Below the pieces are notes generated by a model that was not told the DNA's origin, did not search any database, and saw nothing but the letters and a program-made list of their open reading frames with translations. Source: Pseudomonadota bacterium (GTDB taxonomy: Bacteria; Pseudomonadota; Gammaproteobacteria; Steroidobacterales; Steroidobacteraceae). Taken from it: a stretch of DNA of 64,000 nucleotides. Location of the stretch: contig JAKCDC010000002.1 in NCBI GenBank assembly GCA_021838635.1, forward strand, positions 106,886-170,885, read 5' to 3'. This document shows positions 1-9,616 of the stretch, piece by piece. Each line of letters opens with the position of its first letter. Position 1 is the stretch's first letter. The translations under genes and the position numbers were made by a program.

Positions 1-635
1 AAGGGCGCGTCGATGCGCTGGGCAAACTCGCGGAACATCTGCGCGCTGGTCAGGGCTTCCGGAAAAATGGCATCGGCGCCCGCCTCGAGATACCGTCGAG
101 CCCGCGCCACCGCGCCGTCGAGGCCCTCGCTGGCGGCCGCATCGGTGCGCGCGATGATGTACAGGTGGCGGCGTGCGCGCGCCGCGGCGGCGATCTTCGC
201 GGCCATCTCCTCGGCGGCCACGAGGCGCTTGTCGTTGAGGTGGCCGCACTTCTTCGGCAGCACCTGGTCCTCGATGTGTACGGCCGCGGCGCCGGCCTCC
301 TCGAATGCGCGCACCATGTGCATCACATTCAGCGCCTCGCCGTAGCCGGTGTCGCCGTCGACCAGCACCGGTAATGCCGAGGCGCGGCTCACCTGGCGGA
401 TGAACCCGCACACGTCCTCCACGGTGATGATGCCCAGATCCGGCAAGCCCATCGAGGCGCTCATCGCGGCGCCCGACAGATATAACGCCTCGAATCCGGC
501 ACGTTTGGCCTGCAGCGCGGCCAGCCCGTTGTAGGCGCCCGGCAAAGGCAGGATCGGTCCGCGGCGCACGAGCGCGCGGAAGCGCTCGCCGGCGGGCGTG
601 GTGGGCTGATCTGCGCCAATCAGGTAGGTGCTCAA
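1..635 (-). CDS. prpB: 2-methylisocitrate lyase, C-terminus off the left edge
   Basis: Cleaves 2-methylisocitrate to pyruvate and succinate, the last step of the cytosolic methylcitrate cycle. About 211 codons are visible; the C-terminal part lies left of the window. The isocitrate lyase/PEP mutase signature K-K-C-G-H is at residues 128-132, and the metal/substrate loop D-G-D-T-G-Y-G at 93-99. No ATG is available: the best start is TTG at 635, 11 bases after the prpD stop, with a GAGG sequence just upstream. It is the last visible gene of the prpC-prpD-prpB run. The family also contains oxaloacetate decarboxylases and other PEP mutase-like lyases; the prpD/prpC neighbours decide the call. The usual methylcitrate-cycle aconitase gene is not seen and could lie further left. 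Confidence 0.9.
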   Translation of the reverse strand, partial: MSTYLIGADQPTTPAGERFRALVRRGPILPLPGAYNGLAALQAKRAGFEALYLSGAAMSASMGLPDLGIITVEDVCGFIRQVSRASALPVLVDGDTGYGEALNVMHMVRAFEEAGAAAVHIEDQVLPKKCGHLNDKRLVAAEEMAAKIAAAARARRHLYIIARTDAAASEGLDGAVARARRYLEAGADAIFPEALTSAQMFREFAQRIDAP

Positions 636-646
636 CGCCGCGGTCC

Positions 647-2098
647 TCAGATGACGAACAGGTCCAGATACTCGTGGACCGGCGTGCGCTCCAGCCGATC
701 CTGTTGCAGCGACAGCTCGGCGATCAGGCGCTGCTGCTTCTGCGGGAACCGCCGCGCCAGATTGCGGCGGAACTTCTCGATCAGCAGCGGGATGCCGTCG
801 GTGCGGCGGCGGCGGTGGCCGATCGGATACTCGACCACGACCTCCGGCAGCGCCCGACCGTCGCTCAGGTGCACCGTGACCGCATTGGCGATGGAGCGCT
901 TCTCGGGGTCCAGATAATCGCGTGTGAACTGCGGGTCCTCGACGCAGTGGATGCGTGCGCGCAGCGCATCGATGCGCGGATCGCTCGCGACACTGTCCTC
1001 GTAGTCAGCGGCGGTGAGGCGGCCGAACAGCAGCGGGACGGCCATCATGTACTGGATGCAGTGATCGCGGTCGGCTGGATTGGCGAGTGGACCGTGCTTG
1101 TCGATGATGCGCACGCACGCCTCGTGCGTGCGCACCGTGATCCGCTCGATCGCCTCGGCACCGACCCCGAGCTCCCCGAGCCGCCGATGGATCAGCATCG
1201 CCGCTTCCACGGCCGTCTGCGCGTGAAACTCGGCCGGGTAGGAAATCTTAAACAGCACGTTCTCCATCACGTACGAGCCGTAGCCGCGGGAGAACTTCAG
1301 CGGCTGTCCCTTGAACAGCGCGTCGTAGAAACCCCAGGTCTTGGCGCTGAGCACGGTCGGATAGCCCATCTCCCCGGTGCGCGCGATCAGCGCAAGTCGC
1401 ACGGCGCGGCTGGTGGCATCGCCGGCCGCCCAACTCTTGCGCGAGCCGGCGTTTGGCGCATGCCGATAGGTGCGCAGGCTCTGCCCGTCGACCCAGGCGA
1501 GCGAGACGGCATTGATGAGCTCATCGCGCGTCAGGCCGAGCAGCTGCCCGACCACCGCGGTCGAGGCCACCTTCACCAGCACCACGTGATCGAGACCGAC
1601 GCGGTTGAAGCTGTTCTCGAGCGCGATGACGCCCTGGATCTCGTGCGCCCGGATCATGCCGGTGAGCACCGCGCGCATCGTCAGCGGCGTGCGCGCGTTC
1701 GCGATCGCCTGGCGCGAGAGCCAGTCGGCGGTGGCGAGGATGCCCCCCAAGTTGTCCGAGGGGTGACCCCATTCGGCGGCGAGCCAGGTGTCGTTGAAGT
1801 CGAGCCAGCGGATCATCGCCCCGATGTTGAATGCGGCCTGGACCGGGTCGAGCTGAAACTGGGTGCCCGGGACGCGCGCGCCGTTTGGCACCGTGGTGCC
1901 GGGGACGATCGGGCCGAGCAGCTTGGTGCACGCCGGGTACTCGAGCGCCTCGAGGCCACAGCCGAGCGTATCGAGCAGACAGTAGTGCGCGGTCTGATAG
2001 GCCAGCTCGCTCGGCGGCGCGCCGCCGAGCACGTAATCGACGATGTCGGTCAGAACCTTATCCGGGGCCGGCCGAGCGGAGTCGTGATGAGCGGACAT
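647..2098 (-). CDS. prpD: 2-methylcitrate dehydratase
   Basis: MmgE/PrpD-family enzyme that dehydrates 2-methylcitrate to 2-methyl-cis-aconitate in propionyl-CoA breakdown. The reading frame stays open 50 codons further upstream, but those codons overlap prpC and look like out-of-frame sequence. The ATG at 2098 (M-S-A-H-H-D-S) gives 483 residues, the same length as enterobacterial PrpD. Family-like stretches include W-L-D-F-N-D-T-W near residue 100 and R-G-Y-G-S-Y in the middle. It sits 22 bases after prpC and 11 bases before prpB, consistent with one transcript. Cytosolic, with no signal peptide. Confidence 0.93.
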   Translation of the reverse strand: MSAHHDSARPAPDKVLTDIVDYVLGGAPPSELAYQTAHYCLLDTLGCGLEALEYPACTKLLGPIVPGTTVPNGARVPGTQFQLDPVQAAFNIGAMIRWLDFNDTWLAAEWGHPSDNLGGILATADWLSRQAIANARTPLTMRAVLTGMIRAHEIQGVIALENSFNRVGLDHVVLVKVASTAVVGQLLGLTRDELINAVSLAWVDGQSLRTYRHAPNAGSRKSWAAGDATSRAVRLALIARTGEMGYPTVLSAKTWGFYDALFKGQPLKFSRGYGSYVMENVLFKISYPAEFHAQTAVEAAMLIHRRLGELGVGAEAIERITVRTHEACVRIIDKHGPLANPADRDHCIQYMMAVPLLFGRLTAADYEDSVASDPRIDALRARIHCVEDPQFTRDYLDPEKRSIANAVTVHLSDGRALPEVVVEYPIGHRRRRTDGIPLLIEKFRRNLARRFPQKQQRLIAELSLQQDRLERTPVHEYLDLFVI

Positions 2099-2120
2099 GT
2101 TGGAGATCACCGTTGAGGGT

Positions 2121-3281
2121 TCAGGCGCGGCGCGCGATGGGCTCGAAGGGGCGCGGTTCGGGGCCGACGTAATTGGCGGTCGGACGGATGATCTTGCCGT
2201 CGGCGCGCTGCTCGAGCACATGCGCCGCCCAGCCGGCGGTGCGCGCAATCACGAACAGGGGCGTGAACATCGCGGTCGGTACGCCCATCAGGTGATAGGA
2301 GACTGCGGAGAACCAGTCGAGATTGGGGAACATGCGCTTCTCGCGCATCATCACCGCCTCGATGCGGTCGGCGACCGCGAACATCTTCACATCGCCGCTC
2401 TGCTCGGCGAGTTCGCCCGCCAGCTGTTTGACGATCTGGTGGCGCGGGTCGGCCACCGTGTACACCGGGTGGCCGAAGCCGATGATCACTTCCTTCCTCG
2501 CCAGGCGCGCCAGGATGTCCGCCTCGGCGCTGTCCGGATCGGCATAGCGCTGCTGGATTTCGCAGGCCACTTCGTTGGCCCCGCCGTGCTTCGGTCCGCG
2601 CAGCGCGCCGATCGCACCGGCGACGCACGAGTACAGATCGGACCCGGTGCCGGCGATCACGCGCGCGGTGAAGGTCGAGGCGTTGAATTCGTGCTCGGCA
2701 TAGAGGATGAGCGAGGTGTGCATCGCGCGCACCCACTGCGCCGGCGGCGGCCGGCGGTGCAGCAGGTGTAGGAAATGCCCGCCGATCGACTCATCGTCGG
2801 TCTCCACGCTGATGCGATGTCCGCCGTGGCTGGCGTGATACCAGTAGGTGAGCATCGAGCCGAGCGAGGCGATCAGGCGATCGGCGATGTCGCGCGCGCC
2901 GGCAGCACCGTGCTCGTCCTTTTCCGGCAGCGCGCAGCCGAGGGCCGACACGCCGGTGCGCAGCACGTCCATGGGATGTGCTGCGGCTGGCAGGCTCTCG
3001 AGCACCGTGCGCACCGTGGCCGGCAGGCCGCAGAGCGCGCGCAGCTTGGCCTTGTAGGCGGCGAGCTCCATGCGGTTCGGCAGGACTCCGTGAATGAGCA
3101 GATGGGCGATCTCCTCGTACTCACAGGCCGTGGCGATCTCCAGGATGTCGTAGCCGCGGTAGTGCAGATCGTTGCCGCTGCGCCCGACGGTGCACAGCGC
3201 GGTGTTGCCCGCCGGCACGCCCGAGAGCGCGACGGATTTCTTCGCCTTCGGCGCGGAGGCCGGCTGTTCTTGCTGGTTCAT
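2121..3281 (-). CDS. prpC: 2-methylcitrate synthase
   Basis: Citrate synthase-family enzyme condensing propionyl-CoA with oxaloacetate; it opens the methylcitrate cycle. The frame extends upstream to 3356, but the ATG at 3281 (M-N-Q-Q-E-Q-P) gives 386 residues, normal for PrpC, and leaves a 73-bp divergent promoter region. Visible family features are the G-F-G-H-P-V-Y active-site histidine loop, the R-G-P-K-H-G-G-A-N substrate loop and the C-terminal [14 protein letters not shown] segment with the CoA/citrate-binding arginine. The short N-terminus and the prpD/prpB neighbours favour methylcitrate synthase over housekeeping GltA. Confidence 0.93.
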   Translation of the reverse strand: MNQQEQPASAPKAKKSVALSGVPAGNTALCTVGRSGNDLHYRGYDILEIATACEYEEIAHLLIHGVLPNRMELAAYKAKLRALCGLPATVRTVLESLPAAAHPMDVLRTGVSALGCALPEKDEHGAAGARDIADRLIASLGSMLTYWYHASHGGHRISVETDDESIGGHFLHLLHRRPPPAQWVRAMHTSLILYAEHEFNASTFTARVIAGTGSDLYSCVAGAIGALRGPKHGGANEVACEIQQRYADPDSAEADILARLARKEVIIGFGHPVYTVADPRHQIVKQLAGELAEQSGDVKMFAVADRIEAVMMREKRMFPNLDWFSAVSYHLMGVPTAMFTPLFVIARTAGWAAHVLEQRADGKIIRPTANYVGPEPRPFEPIARRA

Positions 3282-3336
3282 GGCCGCACTGTAGTCCGCT
3301 TCAGAACTAGACGAAAATACATTGAAAATCGACACT

Positions 3337-3355
3337 TGATATGTAAAAAATATCA
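3337..3355. promoter_or_regulatory. putative LysR-type operator between prpC and the regulator
   Basis: TGATAT, seven bases, ATATCA: a perfect 6-bp inverted repeat with the T-N11-A geometry of LysR-type boxes (T3340, A3352). It lies in an AT-rich island between the divergent prpC and LysR genes and touches the regulator's first start codon, which suits autoregulation. A second arm pair, TACAT at 3318 and ATGTA at 3341, overlaps it, and GAAAAT is repeated at 3313 and 3324. The binding protein is inferred from position only. Confidence 0.5.
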
Positions 3356-4266
3356 TGATGGAGCTTCGCCACTTACGCTACTTCCTGGCCGTCGCCGAGG
3401 AGCTGAACGTCACCCGGGCGGCGCGCCGGTTGAACATGTCGCAGCCGCCGCTGACGCAGCAGCTCAAGGCGCTCGAGGCCGAGCTCGGGGTCGCGCTCAT
3501 CGACCGATCCGGCTATCGCATCCGTCTGACGGATGCCGGGCAGCTGTTCGCGCGCGAGGCGGGACGTATCCTCGAGGAGGTGCGCCGCGCGGCGCAGATG
3601 GCCCGAGCCGCCGCGAGCGGCGCCTCGGGCCGAGTGCGGGTGGGATTTACCGAGTCCGCCTCGTTCAATACGCGGGTAACTGAGTCGCTGCGGGTGTTTC
3701 GCACCGACTATCCGGGCGTGGAGGTGTCGCTCGAGGAGCATCCGTCCACTGAGCTCGTCGCACAGCTGAGTGAGGGCCGGATCGACGTCGCGTTCGCGCG
3801 CCCGCCACTGCGCGAGGGGCGGGGGCTGCTGTTCGAGGTGCTCGAGCGGGAGCCGCTGGTGGCGGCGGTCCCGGCCGCGCACCGGCTGGCCAGGCGTGGA
3901 CGGGTGGCGCTGCGCGAACTCGCGCCGGAGACGTTCATTTTGTATCCGCGCGCGGTGCGCCCGGGTCTGGCCGATGAGGTGATCAGCGGCTGTGAGGCAG
4001 CCGGCTTCACGCCGCAGATTGGTCAATACGCCCCGCAGCTGTCCTCGACCATCAATCTCGTGGCTGCATCGATCGGCATCTCGATCGTGCCGGCGAGCAT
4101 GTGCTCGCTGCAACCGCAGCAGGTGGTGTACCTCGCGCTCGAGGGCGAGCCGCTGCAGGCGCTGCTCGGGATCGCGTATCGGGAGGAGGAGCGCTCCAGT
4201 GCGGTGCGCCATTTCATCGCGGCGGCCCGCGAGCTGCGCAGCGCGAGGTCGCCTCGCACCGGCTAG
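3355..4266 (+). CDS. LysR-family transcriptional regulator, probable prp regulator
   Basis: DNA-binding regulator of 303 residues with the standard LysR layout. The N-terminal winged helix-turn-helix is at about residues 4-62 ([10 protein letters not shown] then [10 protein letters not shown]), followed by a periplasmic-binding-protein-like effector domain from about residue 90. Divergent transcription from prpC and the T-N11-A inverted repeat between them suggest that it controls prpCDB in response to a cycle intermediate; this is inference. Two ATG codons are adjacent (3355 and 3358). The second matches the usual family N-terminus, and no strong Shine-Dalgarno decides between them. Many bacteria use PrpR of the Fis or GntR type, so a LysR protein in this position is less usual. 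Confidence 0.9.
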   Translation: MMELRHLRYFLAVAEELNVTRAARRLNMSQPPLTQQLKALEAELGVALIDRSGYRIRLTDAGQLFAREAGRILEEVRRAAQMARAAASGASGRVRVGFTESASFNTRVTESLRVFRTDYPGVEVSLEEHPSTELVAQLSEGRIDVAFARPPLREGRGLLFEVLEREPLVAAVPAAHRLARRGRVALRELAPETFILYPRAVRPGLADEVISGCEAAGFTPQIGQYAPQLSSTINLVAASIGISIVPASMCSLQPQQVVYLALEGEPLQALLGIAYREEERSSAVRHFIAAARELRSARSPRTG

Positions 4267-4327
4267 GGGGGTGCGCGGATTCCAGTATCATTCATCCCTT
4301 CGTGCTGCGCGTCCGCGAGGCCACTCG

Positions 4328-5773
4328 ATGAGCCAGTCCGCTGCTTCCGCCGTACCGGCCACGCTGGATGCCGAGCTCGCCGGCAGGATCCATACGGTGT
4401 TCGATGCGCAGCGTGCCGTCGCGCTGCGCTTGCGCGAGTCGACGGTGCCGCAGCGGCTGGAGAAGCTCGCGCGGCTGCACGAGACCATCATGCGCCATCG
4501 GGGGCAGATTCTGGAGGCGCTGCACGCCGACCTCGGTCGCCCGGCGGTCGAGACCGAACTGGCTGAGCTGCTGCCGCTGCTCGCTGACCTCGCTCAGCAC
4601 CGCCGCCACCTCGCCCGCTGGCTGCGTCCCCGCCGCGTGCGCCCGACGGTCGCGACGCTCGGCACGCGGGCCTGGATCCAGCGCGAGCCGCGCGGGCGCA
4701 CGCTGATCCAGTCCCCGTGGAACTACCCCATCGTGCTCACGCTTGGGCCGCTCATTCCGGCCGTCGCCTGCGGCAACACCGCAATCCTCAAAACCTCCGA
4801 GCTGGCGGTGCACAGCTCCCGGGTGCTCGCCGCGATGGTCCGCGAGGCGTTCGATGAGCACGAGGTGGCGCTATTCGAAGGGGATGCCTCGGTGGGCAAG
4901 GCGCTCCTGGAGTTGCCGTTCGATCACATTTTCTTCACCGGCTCCCCGGCGATCGGCCGGATCGTGATGAGTGCCGCTGCCCAGCACCTGGCGAGCGTCA
5001 CGCTCGAACTTGGCGGCAAGTCGCCTGTCATTATCGATGCCAGCGCCGACATCGCCCAGGCGGTCGACACGATAGCCTGGGCGAAGTGTCTGAACGCCGG
5101 ACAGACCTGTATCGCCCCGGATCATCTTTACGTGCACACCGACGTCTATGAAGCGGTGCTCGCGCGCTTCCGCCGGCGGCTGTCTGACTGGTACGGTGCC
5201 GATGTGGCCCTCAGTCCGGATTTCGCGCGGATCATCACCGAAGGTCACGCGCACCGCCTGGCGGACCTGCTTGCCGATGCGCGCGCGCGCGGCGCGCTCG
5301 TGCTGCACGGCGGGGCGGTCGAGATCCCGCGGCGCTTCGTGTCCCCGACGCTGCTCGGGGAGATTCCCGCGCAGGCGCGCATCATGCACGAGGAGATCTT
5401 CGGCCCGCTGCTGCCGATCATCCGCTACGAACACGACGAGGACGTGATTGAACGCATCAATGCGGCACCTAAGCCGCTGGCGTTGTATGTGTGGAGTCGC
5501 CATCGCGCCAACGCGCTGCGCATGCTGAATCGCACCAGCGCCGGCGGCAGCTGCATCAACCAGGTGGCCATGCAGTTCCTGCAGCACCGCCTGCCCTTCG
5601 GCGGGGTCAATCAATCCGGGATCGGCAGCTATCACGGTGAATGGGGGATCCGCGCCTTCTCCCATGAGCGGGCGGTCCTGCAGGCCAAGCTGCAACTCGC
5701 CGGCGCACTGCGTCCGCCCTATGGTGCGCGGGCACGGCGGTTGGCGGCGCTGCTGCTGCGCTGGTCGCGCTAG
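4328..5773 (+). CDS. NAD(P)-dependent aldehyde dehydrogenase, class-3/coniferyl-type
   Basis: Oxidises an aldehyde to the acid in the cytosol. At 481 residues it is the short form, like class-3 and coniferyl aldehyde dehydrogenases, with no extended C-terminus. Catalytic residues are visible: the oxyanion Asn in S-P-W-N-Y-P (residue 132), the general base Glu in L-E-L-G-G (227) and the nucleophile Cys in N-A-G-Q-T-C (261). The late G-G-V-N-Q-S-G-I-G motif is also present. The reading frame is open far upstream inside the LysR gene; the ATG at 4328, in the 61-bp gap after it, is the natural start. The substrate cannot be read from sequence. It may be independent of prp. Confidence 0.9.
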   Translation: MSQSAASAVPATLDAELAGRIHTVFDAQRAVALRLRESTVPQRLEKLARLHETIMRHRGQILEALHADLGRPAVETELAELLPLLADLAQHRRHLARWLRPRRVRPTVATLGTRAWIQREPRGRTLIQSPWNYPIVLTLGPLIPAVACGNTAILKTSELAVHSSRVLAAMVREAFDEHEVALFEGDASVGKALLELPFDHIFFTGSPAIGRIVMSAAAQHLASVTLELGGKSPVIIDASADIAQAVDTIAWAKCLNAGQTCIAPDHLYVHTDVYEAVLARFRRRLSDWYGADVALSPDFARIITEGHAHRLADLLADARARGALVLHGGAVEIPRRFVSPTLLGEIPAQARIMHEEIFGPLLPIIRYEHDEDVIERINAAPKPLALYVWSRHRANALRMLNRTSAGGSCINQVAMQFLQHRLPFGGVNQSGIGSYHGEWGIRAFSHERAVLQAKLQLAGALRPPYGARARRLAALLLRWSR

Positions 5774-6115
5774 ACCGATCGCGCGGCCGGTTCGCGCCGC
5801 ACGACATAATCCACCGTGCTGCGCCGCGGCCCGGGGGTGGGTGCCACCGAAGCGCATCCCTCATGAGGCTGTCGACCGTCCCGCTCTAAATCACTTGTTC
5901 TGGGGATACCTCCGCTGCCCGGGCGCGCGACAATAGCCCCGGCGGCCGTCCCCGTGGAATCTCGGTCGGTTTCGGCTGCAATCGCCAAGGAGCAAGCGCT
6001 GCGCCCCGGCACCAGGAGTCTTAAGTACACGACGGGAACGCTCTCCGGCACTGTGGCGCGCACCGAAGCGACTCGTGGATGCGTCATTCGGACAGAGGCA
6101 CCGTCAGAGGATTCA
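5774..6115. other. gene-free stretch
   Basis: About 340 bases between the aldehyde dehydrogenase and the response regulator. The longer ORFs here have no recognisable content. I see no clear sigma-70 promoter, hairpin terminator or repeat. The last bases before 6116 carry an AGAGGA ribosome-binding sequence for the response regulator. Confidence 0.5.
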
Positions 6116-6856
6116 ATGGGCGACTCGCACACCCCTCGGGAGCGATCCGCAACCAGCGGCGAGCCGGCGACACGCCCCGCGCAGGGCGAAGGCACGTTGC
6201 GCGGGGCGCTCATCGTGGCCGATCACCCCGGCCGCCAGGCTCGGCTGCGCGCGCTGATCGGTCGGGTCTGTCCTGGCACACCGGTGCATTGCGCGCTCAC
6301 TCTGGATGAGGCGGTGCGCATGTTGTCTTCGCGGTTGATCGATCTGGCGTTGGTCGACATCTGTCTGCCGGCGAGTTGCGGGATCGAAGTGGTGCGCCGG
6401 ATCATGAGCCACGACCCGCTCGCCGTCTCCGTGGTCGTCACCGAGGACGATGCGCACGTCATGGCGGCGCTCGCCGCCGGTGCGCACGGGTATCTGCTGA
6501 GCGACCAGCCCGACGAGGCGCTCGACTCGCAGCTCGATCTGACCCTGCGGGGTGTCCCGCCGCTGGTTCCGGCGCTCGCGCGCCGTCTGCTGCGGCACTT
6601 CGAGGACATGATCGCCACCTTCGAAGCCCCCACCGCCAACGCCGAGCTCGACGAGAGCCGCTCGATGCGTCTTTCCAGCCGGGAGCGCGCGGTGCTGTCG
6701 CTGATCGCCAAGGGGCTGCAGATCACCCAAGTGGCCGATGCGCTGCATATCAGTGCGCACACGGTCGGCAGTCATCTGAAGAACATCTACCGCAAGCGCA
6801 ATCTCTCCTCGCGCGCAGAGGCGGCGCTGGAGGCGCGCAAACTCGGATTAGTCTGA
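6116..6856 (+). CDS. LuxR/NarL-type response regulator with an altered receiver
   Basis: 246 residues: a receiver domain at about 31-150 and a LuxR-type helix-turn-helix at about 184-246 (L-S-S-R-E-R-A-V-L-S-L-I-A-K-G, then S-A-H-T-V-G-S-H-L-K-N-I-Y-R-K). The phospho-acceptor position is kept (D81 in L-A-L-V-D-I-C-L-P), as is the switch Thr (109). The normally invariant Lys of the G-Y-L-L-K-D segment is Ser129, and only one acidic residue (D36) is seen where two are usual. Phosphorylation-dependent activation may therefore be altered. Start chosen at the ATG preceded by AGAGGA; the frame is open upstream. It heads a same-strand run of signalling genes, 56 bases before the GGDEF-like gene. Confidence 0.88.
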   Translation: MGDSHTPRERSATSGEPATRPAQGEGTLRGALIVADHPGRQARLRALIGRVCPGTPVHCALTLDEAVRMLSSRLIDLALVDICLPASCGIEVVRRIMSHDPLAVSVVVTEDDAHVMAALAAGAHGYLLSDQPDEALDSQLDLTLRGVPPLVPALARRLLRHFEDMIATFEAPTANAELDESRSMRLSSRERAVLSLIAKGLQITQVADALHISAHTVGSHLKNIYRKRNLSSRAEAALEARKLGLV

Positions 6857-6912
6857 GGCTGCGGGCCGCCGGCGATCCTGCGCGCCTCGCGGCCGCACCG
6901 GAGTCATGGACC

Positions 6913-8391
6913 ATGATGGATCCGTCGAGCCGTGAGCCGCTGCAAAGCGCAGAGGCGCCGTTGCCACTCACCGCGCAACGATTCGAGCATTACGCCCGCT
7001 GTGTAACCGAGCAGATCGCGGGCCGCACCGTCGCTTTCCTGGATCGGTGTGGTCACATCCGCTGGTCGTGCGGTGCGCAACTCGGCACCGATGAGCGCTT
7101 AAGCGACCGCTTGCGCGCGCTGCCGGATCTGTGCCGCCGAACGCAGTGGGTCGATTGCGTGCGCCTGCTGCTCGCACTGCCGGTCGCGCGCCATGCCGAG
7201 GCGCTCGGCGCCATTCTTGTCTCCTGTGTGCGCGCACCCGATGAGACGCTCGATCAGCTGGCGGCGGTCGTGGCCCGCCGGGTCGGCCCCGTCGCGGCGC
7301 GCCTGGCGTGCGAGTGGGCCGGGGCGGGCGCGCCGGGCGCGCACCGCTGCGACGCGCAGGAGCCGACGGTCGAGCTGAGGGCGTTGTTCGCCGCCGGGCG
7401 GATCGCCGGGCCGCCCGCGTGCGCGCCCGTCACGCTCGCTGAACTGCTGCACGAGGCGCTGTGTCAGTTGGGTGCGGTGTTCGCCGCGGCGTTCATTCCG
7501 GAGCGGGCGATCGATCTGATCTGCAACACCTGTGTCAACGAGGCGTCGACGCTGAGCCTCTACCGCGGCATCCAATTGCACCTGCTGCGATTCATGATGG
7601 CCCGGCGTGAGCCGGTGCGGGTCAATAGCCCGGCCGGCGCGCACGGTATTCCCTCGCGCAAGACGCTCGCCGTTCCGATCGAACTGCCCGGCCGAGGCGC
7701 GATTGGGCTGGTGATGTTCCTGCGCGATCCTGCGCAACCGGACTTCACCGAGCGCGAGGTGCTGCTCGCCAGCGGCGTCGCCACCGGTCTCGCCGCGCAT
7801 GCGCAGCATGAGCAGGATCTGCTCACGGCCTTGTACACCGGTGCGGCGATGCGCTCTGCGGCACTGAATACCCTGGCCTATCGGGCCGCATACGAGCGTC
7901 ACGCGCTGTTGTATCTGGACATCGATGGGCTCGGCGCGGTCAATGAGGACCATGGATATGCGGCCGGTGACGCGGTCGTGACGGGCCTTGCGGGGCTGCT
8001 GCGCGCCCCGGTGCTGCCGGCCGAGGCCATTGCCGCGCGTCTGGCCGGGGACCGCTTCGCGGTGTTATTGCCGGGCAGCAGTCTTGAGCGTGCCGAGCGC
8101 TGCGCGCAGCAGGTGCGCACCGCCTGGGCCGGGACCGCCTGGTGCGCAGGCATCGGCCAACGGATCATCACGGCCAGCATCGGTATCAGCCGTCTGGCGC
8201 CCGAGCCGGGCTGCGTGAGCTTCGATCTGGCCTTGCTCGCCGCGGAACTCGCCTCATGCGCCGCGAAGCGGCGTGGCGGCAACTGTCTGGAGATCTACTC
8301 GCCGCTGACGGCGGATGGCTTCTATCGGGAGAAGGATCTGGTGCGTGTCATGCGGCTTCGCGCGGCGCTCCGTGCGCCGCGCCGTGCCTGA
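6913..8391 (+). CDS. degenerate GGDEF-domain protein
   Basis: 492 residues. The C-terminal half (about 310-470) matches a diguanylate cyclase domain: L-L-Y-L-D-I-D-G-L near its start, Y-A-A-G-D-A-V, and I-T-A-S-I-G-I-S near its end. The signature motif, however, reads A-G-D-R-F (378-382) instead of G-G-D-E-F, replacing the catalytic Glu with Arg, and no RxxD inhibitory site lies just upstream. The N-terminal half looks like a GAF-type sensor region without clear motifs. It is therefore probably not an active cyclase and may be a binding or regulatory module. Start is the M-M-D-P-S pair at 6913/6916; the longer upstream frame lies inside the response regulator gene. No transmembrane segments are evident. 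Confidence 0.85.
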   Translation: MMDPSSREPLQSAEAPLPLTAQRFEHYARCVTEQIAGRTVAFLDRCGHIRWSCGAQLGTDERLSDRLRALPDLCRRTQWVDCVRLLLALPVARHAEALGAILVSCVRAPDETLDQLAAVVARRVGPVAARLACEWAGAGAPGAHRCDAQEPTVELRALFAAGRIAGPPACAPVTLAELLHEALCQLGAVFAAAFIPERAIDLICNTCVNEASTLSLYRGIQLHLLRFMMARREPVRVNSPAGAHGIPSRKTLAVPIELPGRGAIGLVMFLRDPAQPDFTEREVLLASGVATGLAAHAQHEQDLLTALYTGAAMRSAALNTLAYRAAYERHALLYLDIDGLGAVNEDHGYAAGDAVVTGLAGLLRAPVLPAEAIAARLAGDRFAVLLPGSSLERAERCAQQVRTAWAGTAWCAGIGQRIITASIGISRLAPEPGCVSFDLALLAAELASCAAKRRGGNCLEIYSPLTADGFYREKDLVRVMRLRAALRAPRRA

Positions 8392-8477
8392 TCGAGCCGG
8401 CACATCCCCAGATCACGGGATTGTGCGCCCGCTGGCCGACGCAGACCATCCCGGTCTGCTCAGGAGTGCAGCGCGTG

Positions 8478-9602
8478 ATGTTCCCAGATGAACCTGCGGT
8501 GATGGACCTGTTACTGGATCGGTCGCGCGAGGCGATCCTGGTCGTCGATGCGCGCAGTGCATGCATCCTCCTCAGCAACCGCGCGGCAGCTGATCGATAC
8601 GGATGCGCCCGCGGCACACTGCGTAGCTGCACGCTCTTTGAGCTCGCGCCGCCGCAAGATGAGCCGATCCTGCGCGCGCACTGGCGAGGCAGCCCGCCGC
8701 TGCTGCATGACTACGGACAGTGGCGGCAGCGGCGTTCAGATGGGCGCGTCTTCTGCGTCGGCATCATCGGGGACGGCCTTGTCTTTCGCGGCGGTGCAGC
8801 GCGGATTTTGCTGCTCAGGCCGACACCGACCGGGGCCGCACCTGTCGTGCCGGCAGGGCTGGGTGCGCCGGCCGCCCCGGAGCGCTTGCGCCCCACGCCG
8901 CGCGCACTTCTGAAAGTGCTGGCGGAGATGGAGGCGATCAGGGTCTGTCTCGCACAGGCCACGCCGGCGCGTCTGCCGACGCTCGGGCGCATCAGGGAGT
9001 GGCTTGAGCGTGCGCAGGTGCCCTCCAGCGAGCGCTTGCGGACCGCGCCGGCACACGGCGTTGCGCTGGCCTCGCAACCGATCGGTTGGCGGGATGTCTG
9101 GGATGAGCTGGATCTGAGCACGTTGGCTGGCCACCTGGTTGGACAGCTGCGGCGCGCACACGCCGGTCACGACGTGGAGACCTACGTCGCGCCGGGTCTG
9201 CGCGCGGTCGGTGAGCGCCGACTGGTTGAGTTGCTCCTGCGCGAGCTGTTGGAGCACTCCTGGCGGCAGACGCTCGGCGTGGCGACGGCCGGCATCCGCG
9301 TCGATTGCGCGCGCAGTGCCGATGAGCAGGTCTTCTATGTGCGCGACAACGGACCTGGATTCGATGCGGCGGAGATGCGCGCGCTGTTCGACGGGCGTAC
9401 GCGGATCTCGGCGCGGGCAGGGCGGCGCGAGGCGCACATCGGGCTGCTGGCGGCGCGCCATGTGGCCGAATCCCACGGCGGTCGGCTGTGGGTGGATGGG
9501 TTCGCCGGTGTCGGGGCGACCTGGTATTTCACGCTGCCGATCGATAGGGCCGCGTTGCCGGCGCGAGCGTTGCCGCGGCAGATGCGCCGGCGGCGGACCT
9601 GA
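8478..9602 (+). CDS. PAS and HATPase domain sensor protein, kinase-like
   Basis: 374 residues. A PAS-like domain occupies about 8-115 (A-I-L-V-V-D-A-R-S-A-C-I-L-L-S-N-R-A-A). A histidine-kinase-type ATPase domain covers about 245-355, with D-N-G-P-G-F at 290-295 and a later H-I-G-L-L-A-A-R-H-V-A-E-S-H-G-G box. The N-box, normally E-N-L-L-x-N-A, reads R-E-L-L-E-H-S-W here, and no convincing phospho-accepting His box precedes it. This may be a phosphorylation-deficient or non-canonical kinase. It is cytosolic, with no transmembrane stretch. The start (ATG, M-F-P-D-E-P) lies 86 bases after the GGDEF-like gene, and the open frame upstream runs inside that gene. The cognate partner is presumably the nearby response regulator. 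Confidence 0.82.
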   Translation: MFPDEPAVMDLLLDRSREAILVVDARSACILLSNRAAADRYGCARGTLRSCTLFELAPPQDEPILRAHWRGSPPLLHDYGQWRQRRSDGRVFCVGIIGDGLVFRGGAARILLLRPTPTGAAPVVPAGLGAPAAPERLRPTPRALLKVLAEMEAIRVCLAQATPARLPTLGRIREWLERAQVPSSERLRTAPAHGVALASQPIGWRDVWDELDLSTLAGHLVGQLRRAHAGHDVETYVAPGLRAVGERRLVELLLRELLEHSWRQTLGVATAGIRVDCARSADEQVFYVRDNGPGFDAAEMRALFDGRTRISARAGRREAHIGLLAARHVAESHGGRLWVDGFAGVGATWYFTLPIDRAALPARALPRQMRRRRT

Positions 9603-9616
9603 CCGGTACGGTTGGG

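Noticed and set aside
674..2116. Plus-strand open frame of about 480 codons opposite prpD
   Set aside because: Lies antisense to a clear PrpD and has no family similarity; a GC-rich shadow frame.
2099..2248. N-terminal extension of prpD
   Set aside because: The 50 extra codons overlap prpC and are not PrpD-like; the ATG at 2098 gives the normal length.
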